The notes under the pieces were generated by a model. The model was not told the DNA's origin, did not search any database, and worked only from the letters and a program-made list of their open reading frames with translations. From assembly GCA_002373555.1 (NCBI GenBank), contig DFKM01000154.1, positions 1 to 5,838 of the forward strand: a stretch of 5,838 nucleotides of DNA, read 5' to 3'. A program made the position numbers and the translations under genes. Positions 1 through 5,838 of this stretch are shown one piece after another. The stretch is from Lachnospiraceae bacterium UBA3645. GTDB lineage: Bacteria; Bacillota; Clostridia; Lachnospirales; Lachnospiraceae. Position 1 is the stretch's first letter, and each line of letters begins with the position of its first letter.

Positions 1-1665
1 CTGGAGTGCAACCTGATCAAGGAGCACCGTCCGAAATACAACACGATGCTGAAGGATGACAAGGGGTATCCGTACATCCGCGTGACCGTGGGCGAGGAAT
101 TTCCCAGGATCCTGCTGGCCCGGCGGATCAAGAAAGATGATTCGAAGTATTACGGCCCGTATACGAATGCCACGGCCGTCCGGGATACGATCAGTCTGAC
201 GCATAAGCTTTTCCGGATCCGCGACTGCGCGAGAAAGCTGCCGGAGGATATCGGCAGGGACCGTCCCTGTCTGAATTATCATATCCACCAGTGTGATGCG
301 CCCTGTCAGGGGAAGATCACACCGGAGGAATACCGGAAGCATATCCGGAAAGCCCAGGATTTCCTGGACGGCAAGTATGACGAACTCCTGACCGAGATTT
401 CCACGAAGATGCAGCAGGCAGCGGAACGGATGGATTTCGAAGCAGCGATCGCACTGCGGGAACAGTATTATTCCGTCCAGCGGTTATCCGAACGGCAGAA
501 ACTGTCGGATGTGAACGGTGAGAACCGGGATCTCGTCGGTATTGCTGTAGAGGGTGAAGACGCGATCGTGCAGATCTTCTTCATCCGGCAGGGAAAGATG
601 ATCGGCAGGGATCATTTTCATGTCCGGGTCGCCGAAGGCGATGATACGAAAGAGATCCTGTCGGGCTTCGTCAAACAGTTCTATTCCGGCACCCCGTTCA
701 TGCCGTCGGAGATCTTCCTCCCGGCAGAGATCGAGGATACGGAGGCGATCACCGAATGGCTGTCTGCGAAAGCAGGACATAAAGTCACGATCAGGGTGCC
801 GAAGATCGGAGAAAAGCACCGCCTGATGGAGCTGGCGGAGAACAATGCGAAGATCACGCTCACGCGCGACCGGGAAAAGATCCGGAGGGAGGAAGCGCGG
901 ACCAAAGGTGCTGTCAAAGAACTGGCGGATCTGATCGGTCTGAACGACGTCGTCCGAATGGAGGCTTACGATATTTCCAATATCTCCGGTTTTGCATCCG
1001 TTGCTTCCATGGTGGTCTATGAGAACGGGAAACCGAAACGGAACGACTACCGGAAATTTAAGATCAAAACGGTGATCGGCGCGAATGACTATGCCTCGCT
1101 GAAGGAAGTGCTGATCAGGCGCTTTACGCATGGAATGGAAGAGACCAGAGCGCTTGAAGAAAAGGGCATGCCGGTGGAATACGGGAAGTTCGCGAGTTTC
1201 CCGGATCTGATCCTCATGGACGGCGGAAGGGGACAGGTGAACGTCGCGCTGGAAGCCCTCGCGGAAGTCGGGGTCGACATCCCCGTGTGCGGCATGGTCA
1301 AGGACGACAATCACCGAACGAGAGGTCTTTTCTATAATAATATTGAAGTTCCGATGGATACATCCGGGGAAGCCTTCAAGCTGATCACGAGGATTCAGGA
1401 TGAAGCGCACCGGTTCGCGATCACGTTCCACAGGGATCTGCGGAGCAAAGAACAGGTGCATTCGATCCTGGATGATATTCCGGGCGTCGGGCCGAAGCGC
1501 AGAAAAGCGCTCATGCGGACGTTCGGCGGGATCGACGCGATGAAAGCTGCCGGCGTGGAAGAACTCCTTGCCATCCCGGAATTCAATAAGAACGCGGCCA
1601 TATCCGTATACGCCTTTTTCCATGACGGAGAGATCCCGGATATGCCGGAAGATACTGACACTTAA
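1..1665 (+). CDS. uvrC: UvrABC excinuclease subunit C, 5'-partial
   Basis: UvrC makes the two incisions flanking a DNA lesion in nucleotide excision repair, acting in the cytoplasm on the UvrB-DNA complex. The frame is open from base 1 and matches UvrC before the first ATG (46), so the true start lies upstream. The 554 visible codons are most of a protein usually near 600-620 residues, and the N-terminal GIY-YIG nuclease is mostly missing. Counting from base 1, four cysteines (C76, C90, C98, C102) match the E. coli UvrC cysteine cluster. A UVR (UvrB-binding) helical segment lies at about 126-162. The RNase H-like nuclease domain carries D324 (in YDIS), D363 (in GANDYASL), D407 (in ILMDGG) and H470 (in DEAHRFA), which align with the E. 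coli catalytic D399/D438/D466/H538 set. A helix-hairpin-helix DNA-binding region (IPGVGPKRRKAL) spans about 487-540. It stops at TAA 1663-1665 and has no obvious defect. Identification is secure; only the start is unseen. Confidence 0.97.
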   Translation: MECNLIKEHRPKYNTMLKDDKGYPYIRVTVGEEFPRILLARRIKKDDSKYYGPYTNATAVRDTISLTHKLFRIRDCARKLPEDIGRDRPCLNYHIHQCDAPCQGKITPEEYRKHIRKAQDFLDGKYDELLTEISTKMQQAAERMDFEAAIALREQYYSVQRLSERQKLSDVNGENRDLVGIAVEGEDAIVQIFFIRQGKMIGRDHFHVRVAEGDDTKEILSGFVKQFYSGTPFMPSEIFLPAEIEDTEAITEWLSAKAGHKVTIRVPKIGEKHRLMELAENNAKITLTRDREKIRREEARTKGAVKELADLIGLNDVVRMEAYDISNISGFASVASMVVYENGKPKRNDYRKFKIKTVIGANDYASLKEVLIRRFTHGMEETRALEEKGMPVEYGKFASFPDLILMDGGRGQVNVALEALAEVGVDIPVCGMVKDDNHRTRGLFYNNIEVPMDTSGEAFKLITRIQDEAHRFAITFHRDLRSKEQVHSILDDIPGVGPKRRKALMRTFGGIDAMKAAGVEELLAIPEFNKNAAISVYAFFHDGEIPDMPEDTDT

Positions 1666-1723
1666 GCGCGCACAGCAAGCGGCGCGGGACAGTTAAGCAA
1701 TATCATATGAGGAGGAACCAGTC
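1666..1723 (+). other. uvrC-hprK intergenic gap
   Basis: This 58-base spacer is the longest gap between genes in the window. It holds the hprK ribosome binding site and a weak CGCGC/GCGCG inverted pair (1667-1671 with 1682-1686, 10-base loop). No T-run follows the pair, so it does not look like an intrinsic terminator. TATCAT at 1701-1706 resembles a -10 box but has no -35 match at the right distance. Read-through from uvrC is the simplest interpretation. Confidence 0.6.
1710..1715 (+). promoter_or_regulatory. Ribosome binding site of hprK
   Basis: A perfect AGGAGG lies 8 bases before TTG 1724. The frame has an in-frame TAA at 1694-1696 and no ATG or GTG between that stop and TTG 1724. This site therefore fixes the unusual TTG start. 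Confidence 0.88.
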
Positions 1724-2656
1724 TTGGAAAGCATTTCTCTGGCGCAGATCGTAAGGGATCTGAATTTTAAATGCCTGAACCCGGATGTGGATCTGGAATC
1801 CGTTTCCATCAGCCACCCCGACATCAACAGGCCGGCTCTGCAGCTCGCGGGCTTTTTTGAACATTTTGACAACAACCGGATCCAGATCATCGGAAACGTG
1901 GAGATGGCGTACATGCGCACGCTTTCTTCGGAAAAGCGTACGGCGGTCATGGAAGAACTGTTTAAGCGGGAGATCCCCTGCCTGATCTACTGCAGGGAGC
2001 ACGAGCCTTCGGAAGAAGTGCTGATCCTCTCTGAAAAGTACAGGGTGCCGCTGCTGGCTTCGAGACACTTTACTTCTGATGTATACGCCAGCATCCTGCG
2101 GTATCTGCAGGAGAAGCTCGGCCCGGTGCAGACCATTCACGGTGTGCTTGTGGATGTCGCCGGCGTGGGTGTCCTGATCGCGGGCGAGAGCGGCATCGGT
2201 AAAAGTGAAGTCGCGTTGGAACTGATCAAGAGAGGACACAGACTGGTGGCGGATGATGCCGTGGAACTGCACCGCATCAACGATGCCAGGATCGTCGGCA
2301 GAGCACCGGCCGTGACCGAGAACCTGATCGAACTCCGCGGCGTCGGAATCATCGATGTCAAAGCGCTTTTCGGTGCCCAGAGCATCAAGATGGAGCAGGA
2401 TGTCGACATGGTCATCAAGCTCGAAGACTGGGACAAGGAGCGCGTCTACGACCGTCTCGGATCCCAGGAGGATTATGTAAAATATCTCGGGAACAAGATC
2501 ACCTGCTACAAGATCCCCGTGCGTCCGGGCCGGAATGTCGCGATCATCGTGGAATCGGCCGCCCTGAACTATCGTCAGAAGAGCATGGGCTATGACGCGG
2601 TGGAGGAGCTCTATAAGAGAGTGCAGAACAATATGATCAGATCCATGGACAGATAA
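1724..2656 (+). CDS. hprK: HPr kinase/phosphorylase
   Basis: HprK phosphorylates HPr on Ser46 and also removes that phosphate. This sets carbon catabolite repression and PTS activity according to fructose-1,6-bisphosphate, ATP and phosphate levels in the cytoplasm. The product is 310 residues, the normal family length. An N-terminal domain (about 1-130) precedes the kinase core. The core has H139 (in IHGVLVDV), a Walker A loop GESGIGKS at 155-161 (G154 precedes it), D177-D178 (in VADDAVEL), the family signature ELRGVGIID at 203-211, and the C-terminal loop PVRPGRN at 265-271, linked to the dephosphorylation reaction. All these elements are present, so both activities are expected. Translation starts at TTG, supported by a perfect AGGAGG. 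Its target HPr is not encoded in this window. Only 3 bases separate its stop from murB, which suggests cotranscription and coupled translation. Confidence 0.97.
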   Translation: MESISLAQIVRDLNFKCLNPDVDLESVSISHPDINRPALQLAGFFEHFDNNRIQIIGNVEMAYMRTLSSEKRTAVMEELFKREIPCLIYCREHEPSEEVLILSEKYRVPLLASRHFTSDVYASILRYLQEKLGPVQTIHGVLVDVAGVGVLIAGESGIGKSEVALELIKRGHRLVADDAVELHRINDARIVGRAPAVTENLIELRGVGIIDVKALFGAQSIKMEQDVDMVIKLEDWDKERVYDRLGSQEDYVKYLGNKITCYKIPVRPGRNVAIIVESAALNYRQKSMGYDAVEELYKRVQNNMIRSMDR

Positions 2657-2659
2657 ACG

Positions 2660-3595
2660 ATGATGAATGAAGACAGGAAACAGGAAATAACGGAACGGAT
2701 CCGGAAGGCAGCGCCGGCGGCTTCGGTAAGAACAGATGAGAAGATGGCCGACCATACCACCTTCCGGACGGGCGGACCAGCTTCTGTATTCGTGGAGCCG
2801 GCATCAGCGGAGGAGATCCGGAATGTGATCCGGGTCTGCCGGGAGAACGGTACGGCGCATTTCATCCTCGGCCGCGGAAGCAATCTGCTGGTCAGCGACA
2901 ACGGCTATGACGGCGTGGTGATCCATATTGCGGACAGCCTGTCCGGCATCACCTGCTATGACGATGTGCTCCGGGCAGAGGCAGGGGCCTCGCTGGCCGC
3001 ACTGGCAGCAGCTGCCAGAAAGCATTCGCTGACCGGGCTGGAATTTGCCGGCGGCATCCCGGGCAGCGTGGGCGGCGGACTGCGGATGAACGCGGGTGCC
3101 TACGGCGGAGAACTGAAAGATGTGCTCGTTTCCGCCGAAGTGATGGACGCAGACGGAAATATCATGGAACTGAAATGCGACGATTTGGGCATGCGGTACC
3201 GCGGAAGCCGGATCGCGGATGAGGACATGGTCGCGCTTTCGGGAACATTCCGGCTGCATCCCGGCGATATTTCAGAGATCACGGCGTATATGCAGGAGCT
3301 CGCAGAGAAACGAAGATCCAAACAGCCGCTGGAATATCCGAGTGCGGGCAGCACGTTCAAGCGCCCGGAAGGGTATTTCGCAGGCAAGCTGATCGAGGAT
3401 GCCGGGTTAAAAGGCTTCCGGATCGGCGGTGCATGCGTTTCCGAAAAGCACTGCGGCTTTGTTGTCAATGACAGGAACGGCACCGCACAGGATGTCCTGG
3501 ATGTGATGCGTGCGGTCCGGGAGAAGGTTCTCGCAGAATCCGGCGTGCTGCTGGAACCCGAGGTGCGATTCCTGGGAGACGGAATGGAGATCTGA
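2660..3595 (+). CDS. murB: UDP-N-acetylenolpyruvoylglucosamine reductase MurB
   Basis: MurB is the FAD enzyme that reduces UDP-GlcNAc-enolpyruvate with NADPH to UDP-MurNAc, the second committed step of cytoplasmic peptidoglycan precursor synthesis. The 311-residue product has the expected order of motifs. HTTFRTGGPA near the N-terminus leads into the FAD-binding LGRGSNLLVSDNGYDG (70-85) and then FAGGIPGSVGGG (129-140) with MNAGAYGGE (143-151). YRGSRI lies in the middle, and the substrate domain has GSTFKRP with the likely proton-donor serine S231. LEPEVRF near the C-terminus (E299/E301) contains the conserved catalytic glutamate. The serine version of GSTFKRP and the overall length fit the shorter MurB type common in Firmicutes. 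Two tandem start codons (ATG 2660, ATG 2663) are both possible, and no clear Shine-Dalgarno precedes them. Re-initiation after the hprK stop 3 bases upstream is therefore inferred. Confidence 0.97.
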   Translation: MMNEDRKQEITERIRKAAPAASVRTDEKMADHTTFRTGGPASVFVEPASAEEIRNVIRVCRENGTAHFILGRGSNLLVSDNGYDGVVIHIADSLSGITCYDDVLRAEAGASLAALAAAARKHSLTGLEFAGGIPGSVGGGLRMNAGAYGGELKDVLVSAEVMDADGNIMELKCDDLGMRYRGSRIADEDMVALSGTFRLHPGDISEITAYMQELAEKRRSKQPLEYPSAGSTFKRPEGYFAGKLIEDAGLKGFRIGGACVSEKHCGFVVNDRNGTAQDVLDVMRAVREKVLAESGVLLEPEVRFLGDGMEI

Positions 3596-3599
3596 GGAG
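3594..3599 (+). promoter_or_regulatory. Ribosome binding site of whiA, overlapping the murB stop
   Basis: GAGGAG shares bases with the murB TGA (3593-3595). It lies 8 bases before ATG 3608 but only 2 bases before ATG 3602. The spacing favours the second ATG as the real whiA start. The overlap with the stop codon suggests translational coupling. Confidence 0.8.
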
Positions 3600-3607
3600 A
3601 GATGAAA

Positions 3608-4543
3608 ATGTCCTTTTCGGGAACCGTAAAGGAAGAAATCGCGGAGATCGTCCCGTCAGCCGGTCACTGTAGACTGGCGGAGCTGTCCGCCATACTGGGT
3701 GCGGCCGGGGAAGCCGGCTTCGGTCCGGGCGGCAGGATCATGCTGATGATCGCCAGCGAGAACAGAAATATTATTAAAAAAGCGGCAGTCCTGATCCTCC
3801 GGTCAACAGGATATGTGCCGGAAGTATCCGTGACAGCCGGCAAAGAACGGAAGGGCAGGACCTACCTTCTCGCCGTGACGGACGGAAACGCTGCGGTAAA
3901 GATCCTGCAGGGGACAGGATACCTGACAAAAAAAGGCGTCTTCCGGGATTTTTCGGTGCCGCCGAAGGAGCAGATCCTGCAGAAAAGCTGCTGCCGGAAG
4001 GCGTATCTGCGCGGGATGCTTCTGGCTTCCGGCTCGGTGAGCGACCCGGCCAGATCCTGGCATCTGGAATTCGTCTGCGGAAGCGAAGAGACCGCGGAGA
4101 AGATCCGGGAGATTCTGGACGGCTTCGGCATTTCGTCAAAGACGTCGGTCAGAAAACAGACGAATCTCGTTTATGTAAAGGAAAGCGAAGGGATCGCGGA
4201 TACGCTGAGCCTGGCGGGTGCCCATAAGAGCCGGCTGGCCATGGAAGAGGTGCGGATCATGCGCGGCATCAGCGCAAATGTCAACCGCACGGTCAACTGC
4301 GAGACGGCGAACCTGCATAAGACGGTCTCGGCATCATTGTCGCAGGTCGAAAGCATAGAACGGATCCGGGATACGGTCGGACTGGATTCGCTGCCGCTGC
4401 CCCTGCGGGAAATGGCCGAAGTCAGGCTGGAGAATCCGGATCTTCCGCTCAAGGAGCTCGGGGAGCTTCTTTCCCCGCCGGTCGGAAAATCCGGCGTGAA
4501 TCACAGACTGAGGAAGCTGAAACAGATAGCGGAAACATTGTAG
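3608..4543 (+). CDS. whiA: DNA-binding protein WhiA
   Basis: WhiA is a DNA-binding protein that regulates sporulation septation in Streptomyces and affects cell division and chromosome segregation in Bacillus. Its exact job in Clostridia is not clear. The 311 residues hold two degenerate LAGLIDADG-like segments, LSAILGAAG (26-34) and LRGMLLASG (134-142), as in homing endonucleases. Both lack the acidic catalytic residue (A33 and S141 at that position), so a nuclease role is unlikely. The middle carries the WhiA signatures [16 protein letters not shown] and LAGAHKSRL. The C-terminus is the helix-turn-helix hallmark: [15 protein letters not shown] at 290-304. ATG 3608 is chosen over ATG 3602 because it gives the family's usual MSFS beginning and the better ribosome binding site spacing; using 3602 would add two residues. 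It follows murB directly, with no rapZ or yvcK between, and dnaE begins 22 bases downstream. Confidence 0.96.
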   Translation: MSFSGTVKEEIAEIVPSAGHCRLAELSAILGAAGEAGFGPGGRIMLMIASENRNIIKKAAVLILRSTGYVPEVSVTAGKERKGRTYLLAVTDGNAAVKILQGTGYLTKKGVFRDFSVPPKEQILQKSCCRKAYLRGMLLASGSVSDPARSWHLEFVCGSEETAEKIREILDGFGISSKTSVRKQTNLVYVKESEGIADTLSLAGAHKSRLAMEEVRIMRGISANVNRTVNCETANLHKTVSASLSQVESIERIRDTVGLDSLPLPLREMAEVRLENPDLPLKELGELLSPPVGKSGVNHRLRKLKQIAETL

Positions 4544-4552
4544 GAATCAGGT

Positions 4553-4558
4553 AAGGAG
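4553..4558 (+). promoter_or_regulatory. Ribosome binding site of dnaE
   Basis: AAGGAG sits 7 bases before GTG 4566 in the short whiA-dnaE gap. It supports the GTG start, which also gives the expected [17 protein letters not shown] N-terminus of a Gram-positive DnaE. Confidence 0.85.
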
Positions 4559-4565
4559 AAAGAAA

Positions 4566-5838
4566 GTGGCCTTTACACCTCTTCATGTGCATACGGAATA
4601 CAGTCTTCTGGACGGCTCCGCAAAGATCAGGGAGCTTGTCGCACGCGCAAAGGAGCTGGGGATGGATTCCCTGGCGATCACGGATCACGGCGTCATGTAC
4701 GGCGTGATCGATTTCTATACCGCCTGTATGGATGCGGGCATCCGGCCGGTCATCGGCTGTGAGGTCTATGTGGCGCCCGGATCGAGGCTGGACAGAGAGC
4801 CCGGTGCGGGCGATGAGCGGTATTATCATCTGGTGCTGCTCGCCGAGAACAACACCGGGTATCACAATCTGATGAAGATCGTCTCCAAAGGCTTCACGGA
4901 AGGCTATTATTACAGGCCGCGCGTCGATCATGAAGTCCTGCGGAAATATCACGAAGGCATCATTGCGCTGAGCGCCTGTCTGGCCGGTGAAGTCGCCAGA
5001 AATCTGTCCAGGGATATGTATGAGGAGGCCTGCAAAGCGGCCCTGACTTACCGGGATATCTTCGGAGAGAACAATTTCTTCCTGGAAATGCAGGACCACG
5101 GCATTCCCGCCCAGAAAAAAGTCAATTCCTACCTGATGAAGATGAGCGATGAGCTGGGGATCCCGCTTGTCGCGACAAATGACTCGCATTATATCATGGC
5201 CGAAGACTGGGAGGCGCATGATATCCTGCTCTGCCTGCAGACCGGCAAGAAGCTGTCGGATGAGAACCGGCTGCGGTACGAAGGCGGACAGTATTATCTG
5301 AAATCCGAAGAAGAGATGCGGGCACTGTTCCCTTTCGCGCCGGACGCAGTCGAGAATACCCATGACATTGCAATGCGCTGCAGCGTGGAAATCAAAATGC
5401 ATGAATCGCACCTGCCGCATTTCGAGGTCCCGGAAGGGTATGATTCCTGGAGCTATCTGAATAAGCTGTGTGATGAAGGTCTCCGGAAACGGTACCCGGA
5501 TGATCACGGCGCCGTGCGCGCACAGCTGGATTACGAGCTTTCCGTGATCAAAAACATGGGCTTCGTGGACTATTTCCTGATCGTCTGGGATTTCATCCAC
5601 TACGCAAAATCAAACGGCATCATGGTGGGGCCTGGACGCGGAAGCGGCGCCGGTTCCATTGTCGCCTATTCGCTGGGCATCACGATGCTGGATCCGCTGA
5701 AGTACCAGCTGCTGTTTGAACGCTTCCTGAACCCGGAGCGGGTGACCATGCCGGATATTGACGTGGACTTCTGCTACGAGCGGCGGCAGGAGGTGATTGA
5801 CTACGTGGCGCGGAAGTACGGCGCGGATCACGTCAGCC
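4566..5838 (+). CDS. dnaE: DNA polymerase III alpha subunit DnaE, 3'-partial
   Basis: DnaE is a C-family replicative DNA polymerase. In Firmicutes it works with PolC at the fork, typically extending primers. I read this frame directly from the sequence: it starts at GTG 4566 and is open to the last base, giving 424 complete codons. The full protein would be roughly 1,100-1,200 residues, so about two thirds is outside the window. Residues 1 to about 270 form the PHP domain. It starts [12 protein letters not shown] and has all nine expected metal ligands: H7, H9, D16, H41, E66, H88, C138, D206 and H208. The palm follows, with [10 protein letters not shown] at 355-364 and PDIDVDF at 396-402. D399 and D401 there correspond to the catalytic E. 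coli D401 and D403. The third catalytic aspartate (E. coli D555) would lie downstream. No zinc-binding proofreading exonuclease insertion of the PolC type is seen, so this is DnaE rather than PolC. Confidence 0.97.
   Translation, partial: MAFTPLHVHTEYSLLDGSAKIRELVARAKELGMDSLAITDHGVMYGVIDFYTACMDAGIRPVIGCEVYVAPGSRLDREPGAGDERYYHLVLLAENNTGYHNLMKIVSKGFTEGYYYRPRVDHEVLRKYHEGIIALSACLAGEVARNLSRDMYEEACKAALTYRDIFGENNFFLEMQDHGIPAQKKVNSYLMKMSDELGIPLVATNDSHYIMAEDWEAHDILLCLQTGKKLSDENRLRYEGGQYYLKSEEEMRALFPFAPDAVENTHDIAMRCSVEIKMHESHLPHFEVPEGYDSWSYLNKLCDEGLRKRYPDDHGAVRAQLDYELSVIKNMGFVDYFLIVWDFIHYAKSNGIMVGPGRGSGAGSIVAYSLGITMLDPLKYQLLFERFLNPERVTMPDIDVDFCYERRQEVIDYVARKYGADHVS

Noticed and set aside
484..1623. Long open frame on the minus strand opposite uvrC (379 codons)
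   Set aside because: It lies wholly antisense to an intact, well-recognised gene. Its translation has no motif I recognise and is rich in H, R, F and D, as expected from reading GC-biased codons backwards.
1667..1686. CGCGC/GCGCG inverted repeat after uvrC as a terminator
   Set aside because: The stem is only 5 base pairs with a 10-base loop, and no T-tract follows.
1678..1706. Possible promoter for hprK using TATCAT as a -10 box
   Set aside because: The -35 position 17 bases upstream reads AGCGGC, which does not resemble TTGACA.
1703..2755. Long open frame on the minus strand opposite hprK (350 codons)
   Set aside because: It shadows hprK with its conserved Walker A and signature motifs, and its product resembles no family I know. 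GC-rich third positions deplete stops in the antisense frame.
3928..3934. Run of seven A in whiA as a slippage or frameshift site
   Set aside because: The frame continues intact to the conserved C-terminal helix-turn-helix, and no stimulatory structure or alternative product is evident. Lysine codons explain the run.
4449..5600. Long open frame on the minus strand opposite dnaE (383 codons)
   Set aside because: The + strand frame carries the full PHP and palm motifs of DnaE with a good ribosome binding site. The minus frame has no recognisable domain and is a composition effect.

Overview
The window is a stretch of conserved core chromosome with five protein genes, all on the + strand and closely packed: uvrC (5' end cut off by the window), hprK, murB, whiA and dnaE (3' end cut off). 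The gene content points to a low-GC-clade Firmicute. HPr kinase/phosphorylase, WhiA, a Gram-positive DnaE and strong AGGAGG-type ribosome binding sites with TTG and GTG starts all fit. The link of uvrC, hprK, murB, whiA and dnaE resembles Clostridia, perhaps Lachnospiraceae or relatives. Third codon positions are mostly G or C, so this is a relatively GC-rich member. The family-level placement is inference.

Layout: 1-1665 encodes the UvrC excinuclease subunit from the end of its GIY-YIG domain to the C-terminal helix-hairpin-helix. After a 58-base gap, hprK (1724-2656) starts at TTG. murB follows 3 bases after the hprK stop. whiA (3608-4543) has a ribosome binding site that overlaps the murB stop codon. 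dnaE starts at GTG 4566, 22 bases after whiA, and stays open to the window end. I see no terminator, convincing internal promoter, RNA gene, CRISPR array, mobile element or sizeable repeat. The simplest reading is one transcription unit with its promoter upstream of the window.

Together the genes cover nucleotide excision repair (UvrC), carbon-state signalling through HPr Ser46 phosphorylation (HprK), the committed step to UDP-MurNAc for peptidoglycan (MurB), a division/segregation-linked DNA-binding protein (WhiA) and replication (DnaE). All five reading frames look intact with their family signature residues present, so I see no decay or recent transfer.

I found no undescribed system here. 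The points most worth a look are modest. The genes often found beside whiA (rapZ, yvcK, and an HPr-like crh/ptsH) are absent from this locus. DnaE keeps a complete set of PHP metal ligands. Start choice and translational coupling can be read directly for hprK, murB, whiA and dnaE.
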